A DNA stretch of 64,000 nt from Cryobacterium flavum (GTDB lineage: Bacteria; Actinomycetota; Actinomycetes; Actinomycetales; Microbacteriaceae), in the NCBI RefSeq assembly GCF_900103805.1, contig NZ_FNIB01000003.1, positions 324,987 through 388,986 of the forward strand, read 5' to 3'. Shown here one piece after another: positions 37,288-47,264 of the stretch. Every line of letters begins with the position of its first letter. Position 1 is the first letter of the stretch. The position numbers were made by a program, and so were the translations under genes. The notes beneath the pieces are model-generated. The model was given only the letters and a program-made list of their open reading frames with translations, was not told the origin of the DNA and made no database searches.

Positions 37288-37325
37288 GCCGGGGCGCGGG
37301 CCGAGCAGGTGGCCCGCGCCCCGGC
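37288..37325. terminator. GC-rich hairpin after the YCII remnant
   Basis: GCCGGGGCGCGGGCC (37288-37302) and its exact complement (37311-37325) form a 15-bp stem with an 8-nt loop. There is no T-run. It may end transcription from the remnant before lepA. The rest of 37326-37456 shows nothing clear. Confidence 0.45.
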
Positions 37326-37456
37326 GAGCATCAGCTTGCGGTCGGTGACGGCCGGGTGGACGAACGGGCCGGTGTCAGTCGTTCCGGTAGATCTCCGATC
37401 GGTGACCGAGCGCAGAGACGGTACAACCGCTCCGAGCATGGGACAATGGACGAACT

Positions 37457-39307
<1,851 letters not shown>

Positions 39308-39312
39308 AGCGG

Positions 39313-39963
39313 ATGCGCAGAACCACCTTCACCGACGCCGCCGTCAGCTACGCTGCCATCGGCGGCACGCTCGCGCCCGACCTGATGAGCTATCCGCCGA
39401 GAGGCTACCGCCCGATGGAGCAGAGCGTGAAGCTCGGCAGCTCCCAGGATCGGTTCGAGGCCGCGACCAAGTTGCTGATGACCTGGGGAATCCAGCGGGG
39501 CAGCGGCATGGAGGTGACCGACCTCGAAAACGGCACCGGCGTGCAGTACACGCCGGTGACCTTTGGGCCCGACGGCGCCCCGGCGGTCGGCCAGCAGCAT
39601 CCGGTCAACGAAGCGACCTTTGCCGATGACGGCACCCCGTACATCGCCAACGGCATGACGGCGACGCTGAAAATGAAGGTGTGGCTGTTCCGCGTCACCG
39701 CGCCGGTCCGCGTCGTCTACGTGATCGACGAGGCGGCCCGCATCGGGTTCGCCTACGGCACCATGGCCGGTCACCCGGAAAGCGGCGAGGAATCCTTCAT
39801 CGTCGAGCACCGGGAAGACGACTCGGTCTGGCTGACCATTCGCTCGTTCTCGCGGGCCAGCACCTGGTATTACCGGCTGGCCTGGCCGGTGCTGCGCTTT
39901 CAGCAGGCCAAATTCACCCGGCTCTACCTGCGGGCGTTGCACCCCGTTGGCGCCATCAAATAG
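39313..39963 (+). CDS. DUF1990 family protein
   Basis: Member of the DUF1990 family, common in actinobacteria and plants, with no established function. The 216 residues contain the family elements YAAIGGTLAPDLMSYPPRGYRPMEQSV, FEAATKLLMTWGIQRGSGMEV, and GFAYGTMAGHPESGEESFIVE. No membrane segment or signal peptide is seen. The structure probably resembles START/SRPBCC-like lipid-binding folds, judged by the alternating strand pattern only. It starts 5 nt after the lepA stop and ends 20 nt before hemW, a frequent arrangement in this family. Confidence 0.88.
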   Translation: MRRTTFTDAAVSYAAIGGTLAPDLMSYPPRGYRPMEQSVKLGSSQDRFEAATKLLMTWGIQRGSGMEVTDLENGTGVQYTPVTFGPDGAPAVGQQHPVNEATFADDGTPYIANGMTATLKMKVWLFRVTAPVRVVYVIDEAARIGFAYGTMAGHPESGEESFIVEHREDDSVWLTIRSFSRASTWYYRLAWPVLRFQQAKFTRLYLRALHPVGAIK

Positions 39964-39983
39964 AACGTACTGGAGCACCACCC

Positions 39984-41207
39984 ATGGCCGGACCCCACCC
40001 CGTCGGCGATCCCGCACCCGACGATGGCCTCCTTCCAGCGTCGGCGGCCGTTGACGCCTTCGTGCGCGATTTCGGCGTGTACCTGCACGTGCCGTTCTGC
40101 CGAGTGCGCTGCGGCTACTGCGACTTCAACACCTACACCGCGACCGAACTGCGCGGCGTCAAGCAGAGCGACTACGCCAGCCAGGCCGTGCTCGAGGTCG
40201 AAGCGGCCGGGCGCATCCTGACCGCATCGGGCGTTCCCAAACGCTCCGTCGCCACCGTGTTCTTCGGCGGAGGTACGCCAACGCTGCTGCCGGTGACCGA
40301 CCTCGCGAAGATGCTCAGTGCAGTGCGCGACCTGTGGGGCCTGGCCGCCGGGGCCGAAGTCACCACCGAGGCCAACCCCGACTCGGTCGACGCCGCCTAC
40401 CTCGGTGCCCTCGCCGATGCCGGATTCACCAGGGTGTCCTTCGGCATGCAGTCGGCTGTGCCGCACGTGCTCGCGACGCTCGAGCGCACCCACGATCCCG
40501 AGAGGGTTCCGCTCGTGGTCGAGTGGGCCCGGGCCGCCGGGCTCGATGTGAGCCTTGACCTCATCTACGGCACGCCGGGGGAGTCGCTGGCCGACTGGCG
40601 CGCCAGCCTCGAGCAGGCGCTCAGCCTGCACCCAGACCACCTGAGCGCGTATTCGCTCATCGTCGAAGACGGCACCAAGCTGGCTCGGCAGATTCGCCGC
40701 GGCGAGATCGCGCCGACCGACGACGACCAGCAGGCCGACTTCTACGAACTGGCCGACGAGCTTCTCGCCGCCGCCGGGTACGACTGGTACGAGGTCAGCA
40801 ACTGGGCCACGAGCGACGCGCACCGCTCCCGCCACAACCTCGCCTACTGGACCGGCCAGGACTGGTGGGGCGTCGGCCCCGGCGCACACAGCCACGTCGG
40901 CGGGGTGCGCTGGTGGAACGTGAAGCATCCGGCCGCCTATTCCGAACGGATGCTCGGCGGCCTGTCCCCGGCCGCCGGCCGCGAGACGCTCGACGCGCCC
41001 ACCCGCGAGCTCGAACGCATCCTGCTGCAGAGCCGCATCCGCACCGGAATTCCGGTGGCGTCGCTGTCTGCTGCGGGCCGGATCGAGGTGGCCAGCCTTA
41101 TCGCCGACGAACTCATCAACGCGAAAGCGGCCCTCGCCGGGACCATCGAACTGACCCTGCGCGGACGGCTGCTGGCCGACGCCGTGGTGCGGCGGCTGAG
41201 CGACTAG
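39984..41207 (+). CDS. hemW: Radical SAM heme chaperone HemW
   Basis: HemN-like radical SAM protein that, in characterised cases, delivers heme rather than oxidising coproporphyrinogen. The ATG at 39984 gives 407 aa. The [4Fe-4S] motif CxxxCxxC is CRVRCGYC near residue 36, within VYLHVPFCRVRCGYCDFNTY. FFGGGTPTLL and EANPDSVD complete the SAM site. The C-terminal NLAYWTGQDWWGVGPGAHSH is the HemN/HemW C-terminal signature. A longer in-frame version starting inside the DUF1990 gene is rejected. The name HemN is often misapplied to this family. Confidence 0.93.
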   Translation: MAGPHPVGDPAPDDGLLPASAAVDAFVRDFGVYLHVPFCRVRCGYCDFNTYTATELRGVKQSDYASQAVLEVEAAGRILTASGVPKRSVATVFFGGGTPTLLPVTDLAKMLSAVRDLWGLAAGAEVTTEANPDSVDAAYLGALADAGFTRVSFGMQSAVPHVLATLERTHDPERVPLVVEWARAAGLDVSLDLIYGTPGESLADWRASLEQALSLHPDHLSAYSLIVEDGTKLARQIRRGEIAPTDDDQQADFYELADELLAAAGYDWYEVSNWATSDAHRSRHNLAYWTGQDWWGVGPGAHSHVGGVRWWNVKHPAAYSERMLGGLSPAAGRETLDAPTRELERILLQSRIRTGIPVASLSAAGRIEVASLIADELINAKAALAGTIELTLRGRLLADAVVRRLSD

Positions 41208-41229
41208 AGCTGAGCGACTAAAGCGGGGC

Positions 41230-41616
41230 TTAGCTGACGAACTTGATCGTGAGTGGGTAGGTGTAACCCTGTCCACGGTTCGCGGCCAGCGCCGCCAGAA
41301 TCATGAACACGACAGCCACGATCGCGAGCGGTATGTAGAGAATGCCGCCGATGCCGATCGTGACAATCGTGATCGGAACGAGTACCGCCACGTAAATCAA
41401 GAGGGAGATCTGAAAGTTCAGGGCGGTCGCGGTGTGCGCGCGGATGAACGGTCCGCGATCTCGCAGCATGAGGTAGCCGATGAGGGCCGGCACGAAACCC
41501 AGGGCTGCCGCGCTGAAGATAATCCCACCGACGTGGATCAGCGTCGCCCACAACTTCTCGTCCGCGGGGCTCATCGGGGTGGCGGGGGTGGACTGGTACG
41601 GATTCTGCTCAGACAT
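41230..41616 (-). CDS. DUF4870 domain-containing membrane protein (paralog A)
   Basis: Small integral membrane protein of unknown function, 128 aa. A polar Pro/Ser/Thr N-terminus (about 20 residues) is followed by three to four hydrophobic helices. DUF4870 signatures include LWATLIHVGGIIFSAA, YLMLRDRGPFIRAHTATALNFQIS and a C-terminal YTYPLTIKFV. It has a GAGAGG ribosome site. The neighbour at 41708-42190 is a clear paralog in the same direction, so the pair arose by tandem duplication. Confidence 0.88.
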   Translation of the reverse strand: MSEQNPYQSTPATPMSPADEKLWATLIHVGGIIFSAAALGFVPALIGYLMLRDRGPFIRAHTATALNFQISLLIYVAVLVPITIVTIGIGGILYIPLAIVAVVFMILAALAANRGQGYTYPLTIKFVS

Positions 41617-41707
41617 GAGGGCCTCTCGCTGTACGGCCGGTCACTGGCACGGCGGTGCCAGTGACCTCCAGACTAATCGCCCCGCCGCCGGTCGGAGCCA
41701 GGAGGCG

Positions 41708-42190
41708 CTACTTGATCAGGCGCAGCGCGAACGGGTACCGGTAGTTCTTTCCGTCCTTGGCCTGTACAAATCCCATGATCGAGAAGATGACCCCGGCCAG
41801 CCAGACGATCCAGCCCAGGCCCGCGAGCAGCCCGCCAATGCCGAACGTGACCAGGGCGAGGAAGGTCGACACCACGGTGATCGCGACATAGGCGATCAGC
41901 AGGGTGATCTGAAAGTTCAGTGCCTCCTTCGCCTCGGTGTTGGTGAAGCGCCCTCGGTCCTTGAAGACCAGCCAAATGATCAGGGACGGAAGAAAACTCA
42001 GGATGCCGCCGAGGTGTGCCAGCGAAGCCCACTGGCGATCGTCGGCCTCCGAGAGCGGGGCCGCCACGACCGGCGTGGAATAGGGACTTGCACCGGGCTG
42101 GCTGTTCGGCGGTTGGCCATATTGCGGCTGGCCGACGTTGGGCTCACGGTAGTTGGAATCACCGGGAGGTTGTGCCTGTGGATCGCTCAT
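41708..42190 (-). CDS. DUF4870 domain-containing membrane protein (paralog B)
   Basis: Second DUF4870 protein, 160 aa, with a longer Pro/Gln/Asn/Tyr-rich cytoplasmic N-terminus (PNVGQPQYGQPPNSQPGASP) before the same membrane core: WASLAHLGGILSFLPSLIIWLVF, then KEALNFQITLLIAYV and YRYPFALRLIK. Proline-rich N-termini of this type often mediate protein contacts, but no partner is known. It is divergent from hrcA; the 239-bp region between them carries the CIRCE element and an inverted repeat GAGCGT/ACGCTC (42218-42243). Confidence 0.88.
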   Translation of the reverse strand: MSDPQAQPPGDSNYREPNVGQPQYGQPPNSQPGASPYSTPVVAAPLSEADDRQWASLAHLGGILSFLPSLIIWLVFKDRGRFTNTEAKEALNFQITLLIAYVAITVVSTFLALVTFGIGGLLAGLGWIVWLAGVIFSIMGFVQAKDGKNYRYPFALRLIK

Positions 42191-42295
42191 GATCGTGCCT
42201 TTCGCTCAAAGAGGTGGGAGCGTATACCGGTAATTAAACGCTCACTTCGGGGTACTGGCAATGGGTGTACTCAGCCGGAACCCGGCCGGTCGCGA

Positions 42296-42301
42296 TAGGA
42301 T
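42296..42301 (+). promoter_or_regulatory. -10 box upstream of hrcA
   Basis: TAGGAT (42296-42301) fits TANNNT. Transcription would begin at about 42308, inside the CIRCE element, so HrcA bound there would block its own promoter. The mRNA leader to hrcA is then about 120 nt. Confidence 0.5.
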
Positions 42302-42327
42302 TGGCAGTCAGTGGATGCGAGTGCCAA
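42301..42327. promoter_or_regulatory. CIRCE operator for HrcA
   Basis: TTGGCAGTC - 9 nt - GAGTGCCAA. The arms are complementary except for one position and match the CIRCE consensus TTAGCACTC-N9-GAGTGCTAA, including the invariant 9-nt spacer. It lies about 100 nt before hrcA, consistent with autorepression of the hrcA-dnaJ operon. Confidence 0.85.
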
Positions 42328-42429
42328 CGGCGTGCCAGCAAACCTGCGTTCCAGGGTGCCCAGGGCGCGCGAGGTGAGCGGCATCCGTTGGGCCGAAGCT
42401 CTACCTCAAGAATCAGGAAGGCGGGTGCA

Positions 42430-43449
42430 ATGGTTTCCGACCGTGGCCTCGATGTTCTGCGCGTGATCGTGCAGGACTACGTTGCCTCCCGTGAACCCGT
42501 CGGCTCCAAATCCATCGTGGACCGGCACTCCTTCGGCGTCTCCGCCGCCACCATTCGCAACGATATGGCCCTGCTCGAAGAAGAAGAGCTCATCGCGGCA
42601 CCGCACACTTCCTCCGGTCGTATACCCACCGACAAGGGGTACCGCGTTTTCGTCGACCACCTCGCTGATCTGCGTCCACTCACCCCGGCACAGCGTCAGG
42701 CCATCGAAACGTTCCTCGGCCACTCCGCCGACCTCGACGAGGTGCTCGTGCGCAGTGTGCGGCTGCTCTCGCAGCTGACCCACCAGGTTGCGCTCGTGCA
42801 ATACCCCTCTCTGTCGCGCGCCAAGGTTCGCCACATCGAGTTCGTACCGCTGACCGAAACCCGCATCCTGTCGGTACTGATCACCGATTCCGGTGGCGTC
42901 GAACAGCGCGTGATCGATCTGCCGCGCGCGCTCGACGAGCAGACACTCGGCGAGGTGCGTGCCCGTCTCAATGTTGCCGTGGTCGGGCTCGGCATGGCCG
43001 AGGCATCCGCTGCCCTCGCCGCCAGCGTCTGGCCGGGGTCACCAGCGTTGCAGCCGATCGTCGACCTCATCACGAGCACCCTCGCCGACCAAGTCGGTTC
43101 CAACCGGCAGGACAAGCTCGTCATGGCTGGTGCGGCCAACCTCGTTCGCACCGAAGAGGACTTCTCGGGCAGCATCTACCCGGTGCTCGAGGCCATCGAA
43201 GAGCAGGTGGTGCTGTTGCGCCTGTTCGGCGAGATGGAGACCGACCAGCACGGCGTATCGGTGAGTATCGGCCGCGAGAACGCGGCCTTCGGGCTACCGG
43301 AGGCGAGCGTGCTGACCAGCGGCTATACGGCCAACGGCAACCTGGCCCGTCTGGGCGTGCTCGGGCCGACTCGCATGGACTATTCCAACAACATGGCGGC
43401 GGTGCGCGCCGTCGCACGTTACCTGTCTCGCCTGCTCGGCGAGACCTAG
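42430..43449 (+). CDS. hrcA: Heat-inducible transcription repressor HrcA
   Basis: Repressor of class I heat-shock genes, acting at CIRCE elements and kept active by GroEL. The ATG at 42430 (MVSDRGLDVLRVIVQDY) gives 339 aa. The winged helix covers about residues 1-75 (EPVGSKSIVDRHSFGVSAATIRNDMALLEEEELI). The C-terminal part carries VSVSIGRENAAFGLPEASVLTSGY and ends LGPTRMDYSNNMAAVRAVARYLSRLL, both family signatures. dnaJ follows after 66 nt in the same operon. Upstream in-frame codons are rejected as they lie in the CIRCE leader. Confidence 0.97.
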   Translation: MVSDRGLDVLRVIVQDYVASREPVGSKSIVDRHSFGVSAATIRNDMALLEEEELIAAPHTSSGRIPTDKGYRVFVDHLADLRPLTPAQRQAIETFLGHSADLDEVLVRSVRLLSQLTHQVALVQYPSLSRAKVRHIEFVPLTETRILSVLITDSGGVEQRVIDLPRALDEQTLGEVRARLNVAVVGLGMAEASAALAASVWPGSPALQPIVDLITSTLADQVGSNRQDKLVMAGAANLVRTEEDFSGSIYPVLEAIEEQVVLLRLFGEMETDQHGVSVSIGRENAAFGLPEASVLTSGYTANGNLARLGVLGPTRMDYSNNMAAVRAVARYLSRLLGET

Positions 43450-43515
43450 AGCTTGGGCCGCCCGGCGGCCTCTTCATCATTTCGAACAACCATCACAACT
43501 CAAGGAGAGCCACCT

Positions 43516-44622
43516 TTGGCTGACCACTACGAAGCGCTGGGCGTTGACCGCGACGCGACCACCGATCAAATCAAGAAGGCGTACCGTCGCCTGGCCCGCG
43601 AACTGCACCCCGACGTGAACCCCGGCGCCGAGGCGTCGGAACGGTTCAAGAGCATCACGCACGCCTACGACGTGCTGAGTGACGCGAAACAGCGCCAGAA
43701 GTACGACCAGGGCGGCGGCCAGAACGGCGGCTTCGACGGGCAGAACTTCGGCAACTTCGGTGACATCTTTGAGACCTTCTTCGGTGGGGGAGGCGGCAGC
43801 AGCCGCGGCCCGCGCTCCCGCCGCGAACGCGGCCAGGATGCACTCATTCGGGTCGAGCTCGACCTCGACGAGGTCATCTTCGGCACGCACCGCGACCTCG
43901 AGGTCGACACCGCGATCGTCTGCGACACCTGCAAGGGCTCGTGCTGCGCGCCCGGCACGTCACCGATCACCTGTGATATCTGCCACGGCACCGGGAGCAT
44001 CCAGCGCGCAGTGCGCTCCCTGCTCGGTAACGTCATGACGTCGAGCCCGTGCGGATCCTGCCGCGGCTACGGCACCATCATCGCCACGCCGTGCATGACC
44101 TGTTCCGGCCAGGGCCGCGTGCGCGCCCGCCGCACGGTTCCGGTCGACATCCCGGCCGGCGTTGACACCGGCCTGCGCCTGCAGATGCCCGGGAGCGGTG
44201 AGGCCGGCCCGGCGGCCGGCCCGAACGGCGACCTCTACCTCGAGATGAAGGTGCGCCACCACGACGTGTTCAGCCGTGATGGCGACGACCTGATGTGCTC
44301 GCTCGACGTGCCAATGACCAGTGCCATTCTCGGCACGAGCGTCACCGTGAAGGCCCTCGACGGTGACATCGAGGTGGAGATTCGCCCCGGTTCGCAAAGC
44401 TCAGAGGTACTCACTATCAAGGACCGCGGCATCACCAAGCTGCGCGGCAGCGGTCGTGGCGACCTCAAGATCGGCATCCACGTACTCACGCCGACCAAGC
44501 TCGACCACAAGGAACGCGACCTGATCGAACAGTTCGCCGCCCGGTATTCAGCCCCCGCACCCACCCTGAGCCAGTACCAGCAGGGTTTGTTCGCCAAGCT
44601 GCGCGACCGGTTCCTCGGCTAA
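43516..44622 (+). CDS. dnaJ: Chaperone protein DnaJ
   Basis: Hsp40 co-chaperone that delivers clients to DnaK. The TTG at 43516 is preceded by AAGGAGA. The 368-aa protein has a J domain (residues 1-70, HPD in ELHPDVNPG), a Gly/Phe-rich region, then the zinc-binding domain and beta-sandwich C-terminal domains. The four Cys motifs read [24 protein letters not shown] and CMTCSGQG; the first has Cys in place of the final Gly and a further Cys after it. This is the DnaJ2-type protein usual next to hrcA in actinobacteria. Confidence 0.96.
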   Translation: MADHYEALGVDRDATTDQIKKAYRRLARELHPDVNPGAEASERFKSITHAYDVLSDAKQRQKYDQGGGQNGGFDGQNFGNFGDIFETFFGGGGGSSRGPRSRRERGQDALIRVELDLDEVIFGTHRDLEVDTAIVCDTCKGSCCAPGTSPITCDICHGTGSIQRAVRSLLGNVMTSSPCGSCRGYGTIIATPCMTCSGQGRVRARRTVPVDIPAGVDTGLRLQMPGSGEAGPAAGPNGDLYLEMKVRHHDVFSRDGDDLMCSLDVPMTSAILGTSVTVKALDGDIEVEIRPGSQSSEVLTIKDRGITKLRGSGRGDLKIGIHVLTPTKLDHKERDLIEQFAARYSAPAPTLSQYQQGLFAKLRDRFLG

Positions 44623-44623
44623 C

Positions 44624-45364
44624 GTGGCACATTTCTACCTGCAGGAAACGCTCCGGGCGGCGCAGTGTCGCCCGGGGCAGGTCGTTTCTGTCGACGGCGC
44701 CGAAGCACGGCACGCGGTCACGGTCAGCCGGGTTCGTCCAGGGGACCGGCTCCGCCTGGGTAATGGGGCCGGGTTGTTGCTTGAGGGAACGGTGCTGACG
44801 GCGGACGCCGCGGTGTTGACCCTGCGCGTCGACGAGGCGAGCGAGACGGCGGCGACGACGCCGCGCATCCGCTTGGTGCAGGCCCTGGCCAAGGGCGACC
44901 GTGACGAACTGGCCATTCAGGCCGCCACCGAACTCGGCGTCGACGGCGTCATTCCCTGGGCCGCCGCGCGCTCCATCACCAAGTGGGAGGGCGCCAAAGT
45001 CGCCAAGGGCCACGACCGTTGGAGCACGATCGTGCGCGAGGCCAGCAAACAGTCGATTCGCGCCTGGCTGCCGAGCGTCGCGCCGCTCGCCAGCACCAAA
45101 CAGCTGGCCCTGCTGGCCGTCACGACACGGATGCTGCTTCTCGACCCGACCGCGACCGGTCGCCTCACCGAGGTCGCCCCGCCCACCGACGACCGCGACA
45201 TTCTGCTCGTCGTCGGCCCCGAGGGCGGAATTTCCCCGGCCGAACTGCTCCTGCTGGAGCAGGCCGGCGCCACCCAGGTGCGCCTTGGCGACACCGTGCT
45301 GCGCACGTCGACCGCCGGACCAGCCGCTCTCGCCATCCTCAACGCGACGCTCGGCCGCTGGTAG
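44624..45364 (+). CDS. rsmE: 16S rRNA (uracil-1498-N3)-methyltransferase
   Basis: SPOUT-class methyltransferase modifying U1498 of 16S rRNA. The GTG start is one nucleotide after the dnaJ stop. The 246-aa protein has a PUA-like N-terminal domain (VSVDGAEARHAVTVSRVRPGDRL) and the knotted SAM-binding C-terminus with LVVGPEGGISPAELLLLEQAG and VRLGDTVLRTSTAGPAAL. QALAKGDRDELAIQAATELGVDGVIPW joins the domains. It is third in the hrcA operon. Confidence 0.95.
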   Translation: MAHFYLQETLRAAQCRPGQVVSVDGAEARHAVTVSRVRPGDRLRLGNGAGLLLEGTVLTADAAVLTLRVDEASETAATTPRIRLVQALAKGDRDELAIQAATELGVDGVIPWAAARSITKWEGAKVAKGHDRWSTIVREASKQSIRAWLPSVAPLASTKQLALLAVTTRMLLLDPTATGRLTEVAPPTDDRDILLVVGPEGGISPAELLLLEQAGATQVRLGDTVLRTSTAGPAALAILNATLGRW

Positions 45365-45371
45365 CGCCGCT

Positions 45372-45383
45372 TAAGATAGAGGC
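45372..45383 (+). promoter_or_regulatory. Possible internal promoter of the HIT gene
   Basis: TAAGAT (45372-45377) ends 6 nt before the ATG at 45384, the spacing seen at other leaderless starts. It could give the downstream genes heat-shock-independent expression. Confidence 0.4.
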
Positions 45384-45761
45384 ATGTCTTCTTCCGGTTC
45401 CCAGCCGTCCATTTTCAGCCGCATCATCGCGCGTGAGATTCCGGCGACGATTGTCGCCGAGACCGAGCACATCATCGCGTTCCTCGACATCGCCCCGAAA
45501 GCACCGGTGCACGTCGTCGTCACCACCAAAGACCCGCAGTACCAGAACGTGGTCGAGCTCGCCGCCGGAAACTCGGCCCTGCTCGCTGAACTCGTGGCCG
45601 TGGCCGAGCAGATCGCCGCGGAGCGCACCAACGGGCAGTTCCGTCTCGTCTTCAACACCGGTGCGGCCGCCGGCCAGACCGTCTTTCACGTGCACGCTCA
45701 CGTCATGGGCAGCCCGGAACTGACCGACCATCTCGGGGAGGACTCGCTTGGCACACTCTGA
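45384..45761 (+). CDS. HIT (histidine triad) family nucleotide-binding protein
   Basis: Small nucleotide hydrolase or transferase of the HINT type, 125 aa. The active-site triad is VFHVHAHVMG near the C-terminus. The N-terminal IFSRIIAREIPATIVAETEHIIAFLDIAPKAPVHVVV is the standard HINT opening. Purine nucleoside phosphoramidates are typical substrates. The gene overlaps phoH by 14 nt. A promoter-like TAAGAT lies 6 nt before the ATG. Confidence 0.93.
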   Translation: MSSSGSQPSIFSRIIAREIPATIVAETEHIIAFLDIAPKAPVHVVVTTKDPQYQNVVELAAGNSALLAELVAVAEQIAAERTNGQFRLVFNTGAAAGQTVFHVHAHVMGSPELTDHLGEDSLGTL

Positions 45762-46803
45762 ATTGCGTTTCACCGTCGATGGCGTCGCCATGGTGCGCCT
45801 GCTCGGCCCTGAAGACCGCTTCCTGAGCACCATCGAGGCCGAGTACCCCAACGTTGACGTGCACGTGCGCGGCAACGACGTCACCCTGGGCGGCTCAGCC
45901 GATGATGTGGAAGCCGTGCGCCGCCTGATCGAGGAACTGCAACGTGCCCTTCGCGCCGGCCACGACCTCGGCGAAACCGAGGTCGCCACCTCGGCACGGA
46001 TGCTTGCCGCCGACAGCTCCGTGAGCCCCTCCGCCCAGCTCGGTGCCCCCATCCTCACGGCGCGCAACAAGAGCATTCGGGCTAAATCGATCGGCCAGAA
46101 GGATTACGTCGACGCCATCGACGAGAACACCATCGTGTTCGGTATCGGCCCGGCCGGAACCGGCAAGACCTACCTCGCCATGGCGAAGGCGGTGCGCGCC
46201 CTGCAAAATAAGGAGGTCGAGCGCATCATTTTGACCCGGCCCGCCGTCGAGGCCGGCGAACGGCTCGGTTTTCTGCCCGGCACCCTGACCGACAAAATCG
46301 ACCCCTACCTGCGGCCGCTCTACGACGCGCTCGGTGAGATGCTCGACCCCGAACTCATCCCGAAGCTGCTCGCCGCCGGAACCATCGAGGTCGCACCGCT
46401 CGCCTACATGCGCGGGCGTACCCTCAACGCAAGCTTCGTCGTGCTCGACGAAGCCCAGAACACAACGCCGGAGCAGATGAAGATGTTCCTGACCCGGCTC
46501 GGCTTCGGTTCGAAGATGGTCATCACCGGCGACGTCACCCAGATCGACCTGCCGGCCGGCACGAGCGGTCTCAAACTGGTCACCCGCGTTCTCGACGGGA
46601 TCGACGACATCCACTTCGCCTATTTGAGCAGCGCCGACGTGGTGCGTCACTCGCTCGTCGGCCGCATTGTCGACGCCTACACCGAGTACGACGAGAAAAA
46701 GCAGGCCCTCCGCCAGGAGAGCGCCGAAGCGCGTGAATTTGTTAATCGCGGTCCCCAGCGCGCCAGCGCCGCCGGTCGCAACCCGAAACGGAGTTCCAGT
46801 TGA
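45748..46803 (+). CDS. phoH: PhoH-family ATPase
   Basis: PhoH-like protein, 351 aa, with a TTG start overlapping the HIT gene. Members bind RNA and ATP and work with YbeY in RNA or ribosome metabolism. An N-terminal KH-like part (residues 1-80; [29 protein letters not shown]) precedes the ATPase domain. Walker A is GPAGTGKTY, with [20 protein letters not shown] and [20 protein letters not shown] (Walker B) following. The stop overlaps the ybeY start. The HIT-phoH-ybeY-corC-era order is conserved in actinobacteria. Confidence 0.95.
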   Translation: MAHSELRFTVDGVAMVRLLGPEDRFLSTIEAEYPNVDVHVRGNDVTLGGSADDVEAVRRLIEELQRALRAGHDLGETEVATSARMLAADSSVSPSAQLGAPILTARNKSIRAKSIGQKDYVDAIDENTIVFGIGPAGTGKTYLAMAKAVRALQNKEVERIILTRPAVEAGERLGFLPGTLTDKIDPYLRPLYDALGEMLDPELIPKLLAAGTIEVAPLAYMRGRTLNASFVVLDEAQNTTPEQMKMFLTRLGFGSKMVITGDVTQIDLPAGTSGLKLVTRVLDGIDDIHFAYLSSADVVRHSLVGRIVDAYTEYDEKKQALRQESAEAREFVNRGPQRASAAGRNPKRSSS

Positions 46804-47264
46804 GCATCGAAATCAACAACGAGTCGGCCATCCCGGTCGATGAGGCGGCCATCCAGCGCCTCGCTGCCTTCGCGCTCGACACCATGCACGTGCACGCCGA
46901 CGCCGAACTCGCCATCGTGCTCGTGGATGAGGGCGCGATGGAACAACTGCACGTGCAGTGGATGGACGAGCCCGGCCCCACCGACGTGCTGAGCTTTCCC
47001 ATGGACGAACTTCGCCCCGGAACCGAGGAACAGGAGACCCCGCCGGGTCTGCTCGGCGATATCGTGCTCTGCCCGCAGGTCGCCAAGGAACAGGCGGAAA
47101 CCGCCGGCCACAGCACCCTCGACGAGCTGCTGTTGCTGACCACCCACGGCGTGCTGCACCTGCTCGGCTTCGACCACGCCGAACCCGACGAAGAAAAGGA
47201 AATGTTCGGCATTCAACGCGACATTCTCATCGGCTTCGCCATGCAGGAACGACAACGCCACTGA
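46800..47264 (+). CDS. ybeY: Endoribonuclease YbeY / rRNA maturation factor
   Basis: Zinc-dependent endoribonuclease for 16S rRNA 3'-end maturation and ribosome quality control, 154 aa. The metal motif is intact ([21 protein letters not shown]). The conserved [15 protein letters not shown] segment lies upstream. The TTG start overlaps the phoH stop, and the stop codon overlaps the next ATG, so translation is coupled along the operon. Confidence 0.96.
   Translation: MSIEINNESAIPVDEAAIQRLAAFALDTMHVHADAELAIVLVDEGAMEQLHVQWMDEPGPTDVLSFPMDELRPGTEEQETPPGLLGDIVLCPQVAKEQAETAGHSTLDELLLLTTHGVLHLLGFDHAEPDEEKEMFGIQRDILIGFAMQERQRH

Noticed and set aside
39681..39983. N-terminal extension of HemW into the DUF1990 gene
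   Set aside because: The extension overlaps a recognisable gene and is Arg-rich; the ATG at 39984 starts a normal-length HemW.
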